A stretch of DNA of 64,000 nucleotides from Campylobacter sp. RM5004. GTDB lineage: Bacteria > Campylobacterota > Campylobacteria > Campylobacterales > Campylobacteraceae. Of the stretch, positions 25,540 to 35,143 are shown piece by piece. The notes below the pieces were generated by a model. That model was not told where the DNA came from, made no database searches, and saw only the letters and a program-made list of their open reading frames with translations. A program made the translations under genes and the position numbers. Numbering within the stretch: position 1 is the stretch's first letter; each line of letters opens with the position of its first letter. The stretch spans positions 958,409 to 1,022,408 of the forward strand of contig NZ_CP059599.1 in the NCBI RefSeq assembly GCF_022369455.1. Reading direction: 5' to 3'.

Positions 25540-27842
25540 TTATTAGTAAAAATTGGTTGAATGAATTTATAGATTTAAAAAATATAAGTACAGATGAATT
25601 AGTAACAACTTTAAATAGTATAGGATTAGAAGTAGATGGCGTTCATACTCTAATAGCTCCTGCTAAAGTAGTAGTAGCAAAAGTTTTAAGCAAAGAAAAA
25701 CACCCAGATGCTGAGAAATTAAGCGTATGCCAAGTAGATGTTGGTAATGAGACTTTACAAATAGTTTGTGGCGCTAAAAATGTGGAAGCAGGACAATTTG
25801 TAGCAGTTAGTTTAGAAGGTGCTAAAATAGGTGAAATTACTATTAAAAAAGCCAAATTACGTGGAGTTGAGAGTAATGGTATGATATGCTCATCAACCGA
25901 GCTTGGTTTTGCAAAAATCAATGATGGAATAATGGTTTTAGATGATAGTATAGGAGAGCTTGTTTTAGGAAAAGAACTTCGTGAATATTCTTTATTTAAT
26001 GATGAATTAATTGAAATTGAACTTACTCCTAATCGTGGGGATTGCCTTAGTATAAATGGAGTTGCTAGGGATTTAAGTGCTGCATTAGACATCAATCTAA
26101 AAGAAAGAAAAGCTTTTAAAGATATTGATAATGCAGAAGGCATTAGAAGAATTTTAAATGTTCATTTTAGCGATGGAATAGATGGTAATGTAAGTATAAA
26201 AGCCATTGAATTATTAGAAGATATTGAAAATTCTTTAAAAGTAAAATTAAGATTAGCAAGCATTGAAGAGCTTAAATCAAATTCTATTGAAAATTTATTA
26301 TCATATTCAACCCATGCAAGCGGTGTATTATTTAATGCTTTTGATTTAAACAAAATATGTGATGAATGCGAACAAATTAGCCTTGATGTTAAAACAAAAG
26401 AAAATAAAGAATTTGCAATTAGATTTAAAGACAAAGAATTAGCTGTTTTAGGAATTACTCAAAATGAAGAATTTAAAATCAGCAATGAAAGTAAGAAGAT
26501 ATTAATAGTAGCTAATTATGTAAATCCAAACATTATAGCAAATACTCACAAAAACTATAAAAATACTGATATTTATAGAAGCTTTAGGGGTAGTGAGCCT
26601 GAGCTAAATATTGGAATTGATTATTTATTTAATCTTTTACAGCTTGATAAAAATATTAAAATTTATGGAAGCTCATGCCAAAACACTCCAACCAAAGAAA
26701 AGCTTTCAATAAGTTGCAATATTTTAGAATTAGAAAAAATGATAGGTCAAACTTGTGAGAAAAACGATGTTGTAAAAATATTAAAAAGATTAGGCTTTGA
26801 GCTAAGTATTGCAGAAGATAATATATATCTTAAAATTCCTTTTTATAGACACGATATAAGCAATTCGGCAGATATTTGCGAAGAAATTGTAAGAATGATA
26901 GGAATTGATAATATAGAGCCAAAACCTTTAGAATTTTATGAATCAAATAGAACAAATAAAACTTATTTAAATTATCAAAAATCTTTAGAGCTTAGAAAAA
27001 GAGCTTTAATGAGTGGATATTTTGAAAGCGTTGGTTATGTATTTGATAGTAAAGAATTCTTAGAAAAATTAGGATTAAAATATATTAAAAATGAAATTAT
27101 AAATCCTATTACAAGTGATATGAATACTTTAAGAAGTTCTATTATGGCTACTTTATTAAAGCAAGCTCAATTTAACTTTAATAACTCAAGAAAATCAGTT
27201 AAATTATTTGAAATCGGCAGCACTTTTGATGAAGCAGGTAATGAGAGTAAAAAAATTGCTTTTATTAGTTCAGGTTTAAATGAAAGCTCAAATATTAAAA
27301 ATCATGCAAAAGCAAAAAATATTGATTTCTTTACATTTTTAAGTGAATTAAAGACAATTTTAAAAGAATTTGAATTAAGAACTAGCGATTTTCATTTATT
27401 TAGTGAATTTGAAAGAGCTGATATTTATAAAAATGGAGTAAAAATCGGAGTAGTTGGAAGACTTGATTTACATTTAGAAAATGAATTAGAACTACCTATT
27501 ACTTATTTGTGTGAAATTGATTTTAATGCTTTAGTTTATGATTTCATTCAAGCAAAATCTTATTCTAAATTCCAAGGAACAACAAGAGATTTAAGCATAT
27601 TAGTACCTAAAAACTATGATTATTCAATTATTAAAAACTTAATTAATAATCTAAATATTAAAAATCTAAAAGAGTTTAAAATCATAGATTTATATCAAGA
27701 TGAAAGCTTAAAAGATTTTGAAAGTTTAAGTATTAATTTTAGTTTTGTAGATGATGAAAAAGTATTAAAAAATGATGATGTAAATAATGAAATTAGTCAA
27801 ATAATCAGCGAATTAGAAAAAATAGGATTAAAGTTAAGATGA
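25536..27842 (+). CDS. pheT: Phenylalanine--tRNA ligase beta subunit
   Basis: 768 aa partner of PheS. N-terminal OB-fold tRNA-binding domain ([28 protein letters not shown], about 50-77), B3/B4 and B5 domains ([21 protein letters not shown]; later [21 protein letters not shown]), a catalytic-like core and a C-terminal anticodon-binding FDX-ACB domain starting near [22 protein letters not shown]. Length is normal for Campylobacter. Overlaps pheS and aroA by 4 bp each, so the three are co-translated. Confidence 0.97.
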   Translation: MIISKNWLNEFIDLKNISTDELVTTLNSIGLEVDGVHTLIAPAKVVVAKVLSKEKHPDAEKLSVCQVDVGNETLQIVCGAKNVEAGQFVAVSLEGAKIGEITIKKAKLRGVESNGMICSSTELGFAKINDGIMVLDDSIGELVLGKELREYSLFNDELIEIELTPNRGDCLSINGVARDLSAALDINLKERKAFKDIDNAEGIRRILNVHFSDGIDGNVSIKAIELLEDIENSLKVKLRLASIEELKSNSIENLLSYSTHASGVLFNAFDLNKICDECEQISLDVKTKENKEFAIRFKDKELAVLGITQNEEFKISNESKKILIVANYVNPNIIANTHKNYKNTDIYRSFRGSEPELNIGIDYLFNLLQLDKNIKIYGSSCQNTPTKEKLSISCNILELEKMIGQTCEKNDVVKILKRLGFELSIAEDNIYLKIPFYRHDISNSADICEEIVRMIGIDNIEPKPLEFYESNRTNKTYLNYQKSLELRKRALMSGYFESVGYVFDSKEFLEKLGLKYIKNEIINPITSDMNTLRSSIMATLLKQAQFNFNNSRKSVKLFEIGSTFDEAGNESKKIAFISSGLNESSNIKNHAKAKNIDFFTFLSELKTILKEFELRTSDFHLFSEFERADIYKNGVKIGVVGRLDLHLENELELPITYLCEIDFNALVYDFIQAKSYSKFQGTTRDLSILVPKNYDYSIIKNLINNLNIKNLKEFKIIDLYQDESLKDFESLSINFSFVDDEKVLKNDDVNNEISQIISELEKIGLKLR

Positions 27843-29119
27843 AAATTCCAACAATAAAAAAAGAATTTAATATAGTTTTAGAAAATATAGCAGCCGATAA
27901 ATCAATATCACATAGAGCTGCTTTGTTTTCTTTACTAACTAACGGCGAGTGTAGGGTGGTTAATTATTTATATGCGCAAGATTGCTTGCATACTTTAGAA
28001 GTAATAAAGCAATTAGGTGCAAAAGTTCAAATTAAAGAAGATGAATTAATAATAACTCCGCCTGAAGAATTAATTTCTCCTAATGTAGTTCTTGATTGCG
28101 GTAACTCAGGAACTTTAATGAGATTACTTATAGGTTTTTTAGCTAGCTCTAAAGGTTTTTTTGTTTTAAGCGGAGATGAATATTTAAATAAAAGACCTAT
28201 GAAAAGAGTTAGTGCTATATTAAATGATTTAGGTGCAAATATTTACGGAAGAGATGAAGCAAATTACGCACCTTTGGCAATTGCAGGCAAAAATATAAAG
28301 TACTTTAAATACCATAATTATTTAAAATCAGCTCAGGTAAAAACTGCTTTAATTTTAGCTGGATTGTTAAGTAATGGTTGTGAAGTTAGCGAAGATGAAT
28401 TAAGTAGAGATCATTCTGAAAATCTATTAAAACTAATGAATGCACCTATAAAAGTAGAAAATAATGTAGTTAGGGTTGAGCCAATGGTTCAAAAATTAAA
28501 GCCATACTCAATAAAAGTGCCAAACGATCCTTCTTCAGCATTTTTCTTTGCAGTTTTATGTGCTATTAGCAAAAACTCTACATTGAAATTAAAAAATGTA
28601 TTGTTAAATAAAACTAGAATTGAAGCTTTTGTTGTTTTAGAAAAAATGGGAGCTAATATTAAATATGAAATTAAAGAAAATAATTATGAATGTATAGGGG
28701 ATATTACAATCAAAAGCTCTGAGCTTAGAGCAGTGGAAGTAAGCGAAAATATTTCTTGGCTAATTGATGAAATACCAGCACTTTCAATAGCATTTTTATA
28801 CGCTAATGGAAAATCTATTGTAAAAAATGCAAAAGAATTAAGAGTAAAAGAAAGCGACAGAATAAAAGCAGTGCTTGAAAATTATAAACTTTTAGGCGTT
28901 GAATACGAAGAATTTGAAGACGGATTTAGCGTTATTGGAAAAAGCGTTAAAGGAAACAATTTTAATTTAAAAAGCTTTGCGGATCATAGAATTGCTATGA
29001 GCTTTTCTTTACTAGCAAAAGATTATGAAATTAATATAGATGATACGAAATGTGTAGATGCGTCTTTTACTAATTTTTATGATATTTTAAATAATTTCGG
29101 TATTAATAATGAAAATTGA
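27839..29119 (+). CDS. aroA: 3-phosphoshikimate 1-carboxyvinyltransferase
   Basis: Joins PEP and shikimate-3-phosphate to EPSP in aromatic amino acid synthesis. 426 aa with ADKSISHRAALFSLLTNG (K20, S21, R25 region), CGNSGTLMRLLIGFLA, the RPMKRV loop, LKSAQVKTALILAGL, DPSSAFFFAVLCA, and the C-terminal ELRVKESDRI and DHRIAMSFSLLA. All EPSP synthase motifs are present. Sits between pheT (4 bp overlap) and ispH (11 bp overlap), as in C. jejuni. Confidence 0.97.
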   Translation: MKIPTIKKEFNIVLENIAADKSISHRAALFSLLTNGECRVVNYLYAQDCLHTLEVIKQLGAKVQIKEDELIITPPEELISPNVVLDCGNSGTLMRLLIGFLASSKGFFVLSGDEYLNKRPMKRVSAILNDLGANIYGRDEANYAPLAIAGKNIKYFKYHNYLKSAQVKTALILAGLLSNGCEVSEDELSRDHSENLLKLMNAPIKVENNVVRVEPMVQKLKPYSIKVPNDPSSAFFFAVLCAISKNSTLKLKNVLLNKTRIEAFVVLEKMGANIKYEIKENNYECIGDITIKSSELRAVEVSENISWLIDEIPALSIAFLYANGKSIVKNAKELRVKESDRIKAVLENYKLLGVEYEEFEDGFSVIGKSVKGNNFNLKSFADHRIAMSFSLLAKDYEINIDDTKCVDASFTNFYDILNNFGINNEN

Positions 29120-29936
29120 ATTAGCTAAAAGTTATGGATTTTGTTTTGGTGTAAAAAGAGCTATCAAACAAGCAGAAAAAACAAAAGATGCTGCAACAAT
29201 TGGGCCATTAATTCACAATAATGATGAAATAACAAGATTAAAGAACGATTTTAATGTTAATACCTTAAATGATATTAGCGAATTAGGAAATGAAAAAAAA
29301 GCAATAATTAGAACACATGGAATTACCAAACAAGATTTAGATAATTTAAAAACAAGTGGCAGAGAAATTATTGATGCAACTTGTCCTTTTGTTAAAAAAC
29401 CACAAGAAATAGTTGAAAAAATGAGTAGTGAAGGGTATGAAATAGTAATTTTTGGAGATAGTAATCATCCTGAAGTAAAAAGTGTTAGAAGTTACGCAAC
29501 TACTAATAATTATGTGGTTTTAGATGAAAACGAATTAAACGAAGTAAAATTTAAAAATAAAGTAGCTTTGGTTAGTCAAACAACAAAAAAAGTAGAAAAA
29601 TTTATGCAAATTGCAAATTATTTGATGTTAAAAGTAAAAGAAGTAAGAGTTTTTAATACAATTTGCGATGCAACCTTTAAAAACCAAGAAGCAATTAAGT
29701 CGCTTGCTATGAAAAGTGATGTAATGATTATAGTAGGTGGGAAAAATAGTTCTAATACAAAACAATTATTTTTAATTGCAAAAGAACATTGTAAAGATAG
29801 CTACTTAATTGAAAATGAAAATGAATTAGATTATAGATGGTTTAATAATAAAAAACTATGTGGAGTAAGTGCTGGAGCTAGTACGCCTGATTGGATTATT
29901 GAAAAAGTAGTAAAAAAAATTGAAAATTTTTCATAG
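29109..29936 (+). CDS. ispH: 4-hydroxy-3-methylbut-2-enyl diphosphate reductase
   Basis: Iron-sulfur enzyme making IPP and DMAPP in the last step of the MEP pathway. 275 aa with three cluster cysteines C12 (GFCFGVKRAI), C92 (DATCPFVKKPQ) and C186 (NTICDATFKNQEA), H70 in IRTHG, and GVSAGASTPDWIIE near the C-terminus. Also known as LytB. Start codon overlaps aroA by 11 bp. It ends about 85 bp before rpsA, which seems to have its own promoter. Confidence 0.97.
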   Translation: MKIELAKSYGFCFGVKRAIKQAEKTKDAATIGPLIHNNDEITRLKNDFNVNTLNDISELGNEKKAIIRTHGITKQDLDNLKTSGREIIDATCPFVKKPQEIVEKMSSEGYEIVIFGDSNHPEVKSVRSYATTNNYVVLDENELNEVKFKNKVALVSQTTKKVEKFMQIANYLMLKVKEVRVFNTICDATFKNQEAIKSLAMKSDVMIIVGGKNSSNTKQLFLIAKEHCKDSYLIENENELDYRWFNNKKLCGVSAGASTPDWIIEKVVKKIENFS

Positions 29937-29959
29937 ATATTTATTACTTGTAAGTTAAA

Positions 29960-29982
29960 TAGTGATAAAATAGGGCATAATC
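29960..29982 (+). promoter_or_regulatory. Candidate promoter region for rpsA
   Basis: GTGATAAAATAGGGCATAATC between ispH and rpsA holds two overlapping -10-like boxes (GATAAAAT and CATAAT) 40-60 bp before the rpsA start. This fits a strong ribosomal gene promoter, though no -35 is expected in this group. Confidence 0.35.
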
Positions 29983-30021
29983 ATTTCTTAATTTGATTAA
30001 TTTTATTACAAAAGGACCAAA

Positions 30022-31677
30022 ATGGCTAAGTTAAATGGAGCTCATAACAATTTAGAAGATTTAGAAAACATTGATTTCGCGACAATGTTAGATGAGTTTG
30101 AAAGCGAAAAAAACCCTGAAAATATTGCAATTATTGAAGGTAAAATCATTAAAATTGAAGGTGATGAAGTTTTTGTTGATATTCAAGACAAATCAGAAGG
30201 CGTTTTAAATATAGCAGAAATAACAAAAGATGACAAATTATTATTCAATATAGATGACACTATTAAAGTTACTATCGTTGGTAGTAGCAATGGTCGTAGA
30301 ATTTTATCTTACAAAAAAGCACTTAGAAAAGAAAAAGTTGTTGAATTTATAAAAAATTATAATGAAGATAATAATGAAATTTTTGATGTTAAAGTAATAG
30401 GTAAAAACCGTGGTGGTTTTGTAGCAGTAGATGCTAATGAGGTAGAATTCTTTTTACCAAAATCTCAATGCTCACATAAAGAATTAAATACTTTAATGAA
30501 CAAGAAAATTAAAGTTAAAATTTTAAAAATTGATGAAGAAACACAAAGCATTGTAGTTTCTAAGAAAAAAGCGAACGATGAAGAACGCAAAAAAAGAAAA
30601 GAACTAATTACAAATATAGTAAATGACACTGAATTAAAAGAAGGTGTTGTAAGAAAACTTACAAGTTATGGTATGTTTGTTGATATCGGTGGCGTTGATG
30701 GATTAGTGCATTATAGTGAAATCTCTTATAAAGGGCCAGTTAATCCTAGCACTCTTTATAAAGAAGGTGATAAAGTAGTTGTAAAAATTGTTGGTTATGA
30801 TGAAGAGAAAAAACACATATCATTATCAATCAAAGCAGCTCTTAGTGATCCATGGGATGAAATTAAAGACAGTTTAGAAATAGGTGATGTTTTAAAAGTA
30901 GTTGTTTCTAACATTGAAAATTATGGTGCTTTTGTAGATTTAGGAAATGATATAGAAGGATTTTTACATATTAGTGAAATTTCATGGGATAAAAATGTTA
31001 AAAATCCAAGAGATTATTTAAAAGAAGGTCAAGAAATTGATGTTGAAGTAATTGAAATAGATTGTGAAAAACGCCGCTTAAGAGTATCTTTAAAAAGCTT
31101 ATTACCAAAGCCATTTGATGGTTTTAGTGAGAAGTTTAAAGTTGGAGATATAGTAGAAGGTGAAATCAGCACAATTACTAATTTTGGTGCATTTGTAAAA
31201 ATTGATAATGTTGAAGGTTTATTATTAAATGATGATATTTCTTGGACAGAAAATGAAACTTGCAAAAAAGTTTACAAAGTTGGTGATAAAATTAAAGTAA
31301 AAATAAGAAAAATAGATTCAGAAAATCAAAAAATATCTTTAAGCGTTAAACACCTAGAAGAAAGTCCTAGTGCATTATTTGCAAAAGATCACAAACTAGG
31401 TGATATTATTAAAGGTGTAGTAAGTGATATTAAAGATTTCGGAGTTTTTGTTAAGGTAAATGATAAAGTAGAAGCTTTAATTAAAAATGAAGATTTAGGA
31501 GAAACTAAACCTAATATTGGAGATGAAATTGAAGGAGCTTTAATATTTACAAGAAATGGAAAAATCCGTCTAAGTGTGAAAAAATTAAACATCATCAAAA
31601 CTCGCGAAGATTTAGAGAAATTTAATTCTGATGATAAAATAACAATTGGAGATATTATTAAAGACCAATTACAATAA
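30022..31677 (+). CDS. rpsA: 30S ribosomal protein S1
   Basis: 551 aa mRNA-binding ribosomal protein. Six S1 (OB-fold) repeats can be counted, starting near residues 36, 117, 207, 292, 374 and 459; repeats 3 to 6 carry the S1 signature in forms such as TSYGMFVDIGGVDGLVHYSEIS, ENYGAFVDLG, TNFGAFVKID and KDFGVFVKVN. Repeats 1 and 2 are the divergent ribosome-binding type. Length fits epsilon-type S1. AAAGGACC precedes the ATG. Followed after 2 bp by a small membrane protein gene. Confidence 0.96.
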   Translation: MAKLNGAHNNLEDLENIDFATMLDEFESEKNPENIAIIEGKIIKIEGDEVFVDIQDKSEGVLNIAEITKDDKLLFNIDDTIKVTIVGSSNGRRILSYKKALRKEKVVEFIKNYNEDNNEIFDVKVIGKNRGGFVAVDANEVEFFLPKSQCSHKELNTLMNKKIKVKILKIDEETQSIVVSKKKANDEERKKRKELITNIVNDTELKEGVVRKLTSYGMFVDIGGVDGLVHYSEISYKGPVNPSTLYKEGDKVVVKIVGYDEEKKHISLSIKAALSDPWDEIKDSLEIGDVLKVVVSNIENYGAFVDLGNDIEGFLHISEISWDKNVKNPRDYLKEGQEIDVEVIEIDCEKRRLRVSLKSLLPKPFDGFSEKFKVGDIVEGEISTITNFGAFVKIDNVEGLLLNDDISWTENETCKKVYKVGDKIKVKIRKIDSENQKISLSVKHLEESPSALFAKDHKLGDIIKGVVSDIKDFGVFVKVNDKVEALIKNEDLGETKPNIGDEIEGALIFTRNGKIRLSVKKLNIIKTREDLEKFNSDDKITIGDIIKDQLQ

Positions 31678-31679
31678 TA

Positions 31680-32162
31680 ATGAAAAGTAATTTACTTTAT
31701 TTAATATTCGGTATTATCTCAAGTATTTTGATAATATCACTTATTTTAGTATTGAAATCTGTAAATCCAAAAGATATACAGATTTCTAAAATTATAGATG
31801 AAAAAGTAGAGAGTATTAAAAAGGTTATTGCTAATAATGATTGGTATTTGAAATTAGCAAATACTAATTCAAATGATTTTTTTCCTATATCTAATGAGCT
31901 TTATATTCATTTTGAATTGCAAGATACAGGAAATTTAAGTAAAAAGAAATTTTTTAAGTTAAATATTGATAAAAGTGACACATATTCAATGTTTTGTGTT
32001 AAGCAAACAATATCTAATTTAAACCTTAAATATTTTTTAATTAATAATAAAAAATATTCACAAATAGTGATTGATACAAATAACATTTCTTTGCTACATT
32101 ACTTAGTAGATAGCTTAAAAAGTTATAATATCAATTCTAATTTTGAAGAAATTTGGATTTAA
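31680..32162 (+). CDS. Membrane-anchored hypothetical protein downstream of rpsA
   Basis: 160 aa with one N-terminal transmembrane helix (about 5-26, [21 protein letters not shown]) and a small extracytoplasmic alpha/beta domain of about 130 residues. No recognised motif. A small membrane protein gene also follows rpsA in C. jejuni (Cj0892c), and position and topology agree, though I cannot confirm identity by sequence. Starts 2 bp after the rpsA stop and ends 19 bp before efp. Confidence 0.7.
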   Translation: MKSNLLYLIFGIISSILIISLILVLKSVNPKDIQISKIIDEKVESIKKVIANNDWYLKLANTNSNDFFPISNELYIHFELQDTGNLSKKKFFKLNIDKSDTYSMFCVKQTISNLNLKYFLINNKKYSQIVIDTNNISLLHYLVDSLKSYNINSNFEEIWI

Positions 32163-32181
32163 TTTAATAAAAGGAAATAAA

Positions 32182-32751
32182 ATGGCATCATATTCAATGG
32201 GTGATTTAAAAAAAGGCTTAAAAATTGAAATAGAAGGTATTCCATATAAAATTGTTGAATACCAACACGTAAAACCTGGTAAAGGTCCTGCTTTTGTAAG
32301 AATAAAAATCAAGTCTTTTGTAAATGGTAAGGTTTTAGAAAAAACATTCCACGCAGGCGATAAGTGTGAATCTCCAAATCTTATAGAAAAAGAAATGCAA
32401 TATCTTTATGATGATGGTGAATTCTGCCAATTTATGGATACTGAAACTTACGAGCAAGTTGCGATCAGTGAAGAAGATGTAGGTGAAAGTAGAAAATGGA
32501 TGATTGATGGAATGAATGTTAGTGTATTATTCCACAACGGAAAAGCTATAGGTGTTGAAGTTCCACAAGTTGTTGAGTTAAAAATCGTTGAAACTCAGCC
32601 AAACTTTAAAGGTGACACTCAAGGCTCAAATAAAAAACCTGCAACTTTAGAAAGTGGAGCAGTAGTTCAAATACCATTCCATGTTTTAGAAGGTGAAGTA
32701 ATTAGAGTAGATACTCAAAGAGGCGAGTATATAGAAAGAGCTAACAAGTAA
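32182..32751 (+). CDS. efp: Elongation factor P
   Basis: Relieves ribosome stalling at polyproline stretches. 189 aa from ATG 32182 (AAGGAAA upstream; an in-frame ATG at 32143 would add residues not found in EF-P). Three-domain EF-P: KOW-like N-domain with the loop [10 protein letters not shown] whose lysine (about K34) is the usual modification site, then two OB domains with [14 protein letters not shown] and [25 protein letters not shown]. The epmA/epmB modification genes are not in the window. Confidence 0.96.
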   Translation: MASYSMGDLKKGLKIEIEGIPYKIVEYQHVKPGKGPAFVRIKIKSFVNGKVLEKTFHAGDKCESPNLIEKEMQYLYDDGEFCQFMDTETYEQVAISEEDVGESRKWMIDGMNVSVLFHNGKAIGVEVPQVVELKIVETQPNFKGDTQGSNKKPATLESGAVVQIPFHVLEGEVIRVDTQRGEYIERANK

Positions 32752-32752
32752 T

Positions 32753-33079
32753 ATGAATGATAAAGCAAAGCGTGTTAAATATTTAAGAGCACTTGAAAAA
32801 GTTGCTCACCGCTTTGTTTTAGCTCTAAAAAAAGAAAATTTTTCTCAAGAATTATTTAAATTAAGCATAGAGCAAAATATAAAATTAATCAATAAATGCG
32901 AACCTACTTATCTTGATTCTTCTTATTCTAAAGAGCTTGAAAATTTTGTAAATTTATGTTGTTTTTCTGAATTAAGTAAGGAAGAATTAATTAATAAGTA
33001 TAACAATTTAGAAAAAATTAAAAAACAAAATCAATATAAAAAAATCAAACATAAAAATCAAATATATAGTGATTATTAA
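32753..33079 (+). CDS. Hypothetical basic helical protein
   Basis: 108 aa, Lys-rich, predicted mostly helical, no membrane segment or signal. No recognised family. It begins 1 bp after the efp stop with only a weak ribosome binding site, and overlaps the longest reading of the next gene; it probably belongs to the efp to hotdog-protein transcript. Function unknown. Confidence 0.65.
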   Translation: MNDKAKRVKYLRALEKVAHRFVLALKKENFSQELFKLSIEQNIKLINKCEPTYLDSSYSKELENFVNLCCFSELSKEELINKYNNLEKIKKQNQYKKIKHKNQIYSDY

Positions 33080-33089
33080 AGGTAATAAA

Positions 33090-33353
33090 ATGGATGAATT
33101 TGATAAATTATTTGAAACAACCCCTGAAGAAAAATTAATTGATGTATTACAAAATGCACCAAGAGGTGCAGTTCATAATAGCGTTGTAAATTATTGCAAA
33201 GAAATTGTAGCTTTAAGAATATTATTAGAAAAAAACAATATTGATAGCTATCAAATAGAAAAATTTATGTTTGAAAACGATGCATTATTAGAAGATAAGG
33301 CAAATGATGTTTATATAGAGTTTTGTGCAAAAATTTTAGGACATGAAGGCTAA
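33090..33353 (+). CDS. Small acidic hypothetical protein upstream of cmoB
   Basis: 87 aa from ATG 33090, chosen because AAAGG lies 10-14 bp upstream and the peptide MDEFDKLFETTPEEKLIDVL looks like a natural start. Soluble, helical, acidic at the N-terminus, with one cysteine in NYCKEIVALRILLEKNNID. Not recognised. Its stop codon is 1 bp before the chosen cmoB start, so the two are probably co-translated. Confidence 0.7.
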   Translation: MDEFDKLFETTPEEKLIDVLQNAPRGAVHNSVVNYCKEIVALRILLEKNNIDSYQIEKFMFENDALLEDKANDVYIEFCAKILGHEG

Positions 33354-33354
33354 A

Positions 33355-34140
33355 ATGAAATTAAATTTTGGTGATATTGTTGAAATTGTTGATGGTAGTT
33401 TAAATAATGAAGAAATATTGCAAAAAGCAATATCTTTAAAGCCTTGGAGAAAAGGACCTTTTAAGATTAATGATTTACTCATAGATAGCGAATGGAGAAG
33501 TAATGTAAAATTTAATCTTTTAAAAGATCATTTAGGCTGTATTGAAAATAAAGTAGTAGCAGACATAGGATGTAATAATGGATATTATATGTTTAGAATG
33601 CTTGACTTTAAACCTACAAAAATCGTTGGCTTTGATCCTAGTAAAAGATGTTATGAACAATTTCAATTTTTAAATTCTTTATTTAAAACAAACATAGATT
33701 TTGAACTTTTAGGTGTGGCTGATGTTCCCAATTATAAACATAAATTTGATGTAATATTTTGCTTAGGTGTAATTTATCACAGAAGTGATCCAGTTCAAAT
33801 GTTAAAACAAATCAAACAAAGTTTAAATAAAGATGGAGTAGTGTTTCTTGATACTATATATATTGAAAACGAGCAACCTTTTGCACTTGTTCCTGATACA
33901 AGTTATGCAAAAATGTCTAATGTGTATTTTATACCGACAATAAGTGCTTTAAAAAACTGGTGTAAAAAAGCTAATTTCAAAGATTTTGAAGTTTTAACAA
34001 CTTGCAAAACAACGATTGAAGAACAAAGAAAAACCGAATGGATAGATGGGTTTAGTCTAGAAGACTTTTTAGCTGATGATGATTTTACCAAAGAAGGTTA
34101 TCCTGCACCAAAAAGAGTTTATGTAAAATTAAAGGTTTGA
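33355..34140 (+). CDS. cmoB: tRNA U34 carboxymethyltransferase CmoB
   Basis: Uses carboxy-SAM to convert 5-hydroxyuridine-34 to cmo5U in tRNA. 261 aa from ATG 33355 (GAAGG at good spacing; an upstream in-frame ATG at 33343 is less well placed). Visible are KPWRKGPFKINDLLIDSEWRSNVKF (typical CmoB N-part), the SAM-binding motif VVADIGCNNGYYMFRML, the GFDPSKRCYEQFQF segment and FCLGVIYHRSDPVQMLKQI. Shorter at the N-terminus than the E. coli enzyme (about 320 aa), as is usual here. cmoA is not in the window. Confidence 0.9.
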   Translation: MKLNFGDIVEIVDGSLNNEEILQKAISLKPWRKGPFKINDLLIDSEWRSNVKFNLLKDHLGCIENKVVADIGCNNGYYMFRMLDFKPTKIVGFDPSKRCYEQFQFLNSLFKTNIDFELLGVADVPNYKHKFDVIFCLGVIYHRSDPVQMLKQIKQSLNKDGVVFLDTIYIENEQPFALVPDTSYAKMSNVYFIPTISALKNWCKKANFKDFEVLTTCKTTIEEQRKTEWIDGFSLEDFLADDDFTKEGYPAPKRVYVKLKV

Positions 34141-34141
34141 T

Positions 34142-34612
34142 ATGGCAGAAGAAAAAGTAGAAACAACAGAAGGTGAAGTAAAAACAAATATTGAAGCTTG
34201 TCCTTCTATTAACAATGAATTAAGCGGATATATAACAGAAATAGAAGAAAATAGGGCTGTTCTACAATTAAAAATAACTTCTGAGCTTATATGCGATAGC
34301 GAAGGTCTAGCACATAATGGTTTTATTTATTCATCTGCTGCTTATGTAGCGCAAGCTGCAATTAATAAGAAAAATACTTGTGTAATTGGCTCAAGGACAA
34401 GTTTTTATGCTCCAGCAAAAGTTGGAGATGTTTTAACTTATGAAGCAAATGCTAAATTTGATAATAGTAAAAAAAGAGAAGTAGTTGTAAAAGCCTATAT
34501 AAGAGATGTTTGTGTTTTAGAAGCTGTTTTTCATGTAATAGTAACAGAAGAGCATATTTTAAAAATGCAAAAAAGCGAATTGGCAAAATATCAAAGCAAA
34601 AAGCAAGATTAA
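34142..34612 (+). CDS. Hotdog-fold thioesterase-like protein (possible Cj0977 homologue)
   Basis: 156 aa: about 35 variable N-terminal residues, then a single hotdog domain with HNGFIYSSAAYVAQAAIN (central helix), GSRTSFYAPAKVGDVLTYEA and REVVVKAYIRDVCVLEAVFHVIV. The usual catalytic Asp/Glu of thioesterases at the helix start is not obvious. In C. jejuni a hotdog protein reported as FliA-dependent and linked to virulence (Cj0977) follows the cmoB homologue; the same order here supports orthology. No clear sigma28 promoter is visible within the end of cmoB. Last gene of the plus-strand run; a strong terminator overlaps its end. Confidence 0.7.
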   Translation: MAEEKVETTEGEVKTNIEACPSINNELSGYITEIEENRAVLQLKITSELICDSEGLAHNGFIYSSAAYVAQAAINKKNTCVIGSRTSFYAPAKVGDVLTYEANAKFDNSKKREVVVKAYIRDVCVLEAVFHVIVTEEHILKMQKSELAKYQSKKQD

Positions 34613-34636
34613 TAAGTTAGCTTAATGGCTAACTTA
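34613..34636 (+). terminator. Intrinsic terminator after the hotdog gene
   Basis: Perfect 9 bp stem TAAGTTAGC / GCTAACTTA (34613-34621, 34628-34636) with a 6 nt loop, followed by GAATTTATTATT. It starts next to the stop codon at 34610-34612. Confidence 0.7.
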
Positions 34637-34660
34637 GAATTTATTATTAAAATTATAATT

Positions 34661-34693
34661 AGTATTGAAAACTATAATTTTCACATTTTAACT
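34661..34693 (+). other. difH: Candidate dif site (difH type) for XerH
   Basis: The 33 bp stretch begins AGT and ends ACT and contains the imperfect palindrome TGAAAACTATAATTTTCA (34666-34683), which resembles the core of epsilon-type dif sites as I remember them. It lies in the long non-coding gap 450 bp upstream of xerH, the common arrangement for single-recombinase Xer systems. A partial match AGTATTGAAAAC recurs at 35055-35066 but lacks the second arm. Confidence 0.65.
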
Positions 34694-35143
34694 TTTTTAC
34701 TCTTTTAATAGGTTTGATCCAAGAAAAAGATGTATTATTTGTGCTCTTTATTGTTTTTTAGTTTAAATAATTTAAATTGATTTATAGATTGATTTATTAG
34801 TATTCTATTTTATTATGAATGCAATTAAATTACAAATAGATATTTTTTAATTTTCAAATATTTTATTTTCAAATATATTTGCTCAAAATAATTTAATAAA
34901 TATTCATTAGAATTGCAGTATTTTTAAAATTATGTATTAAAAATACGAAAATTAGTATAAATCATATTTTTATCATATTATTTTATGTATAATTATATGT
35001 AAAATAATCATATTAAAATACTTATAATTTTCAAATTATTTTATGATTTAAAAAAGTATTGAAAACAATAAAAATTTTTAATAATCTTAATCTAAGTATA
35101 TTATCATTATAAAATCTTAAAATAAATACTTTAAAGGACATAT
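34694..35143. other. Very AT-rich non-coding region upstream of xerH
   Basis: About 450 bp with long A/T runs and no open frame with a credible start, no RNA gene and no dispersed repeat unit. It holds one dif-like half site (35055-35066) and presumably the xerH promoter. Together with the dif candidate it makes the longest non-coding stretch of the window. Confidence 0.6.

Noticed and set aside
25643-26143. Long minus-strand open frame opposite pheT
   Set aside because: Its translation is an antisense shadow of a well-conserved synthetase gene, with no start signal of its own.
35055-35066. Second dif site (AGTATTGAAAAC)
   Set aside because: Only the left arm matches the candidate at 34661; the right arm is AT-rich sequence without the inverted half.
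34694-35143. Hidden RNA or small protein gene in the xerH upstream gap
   Set aside because: I looked for tRNA-like cloverleafs, GC-rich stems and credible start codons and found none; the stretch is nearly all A/T.
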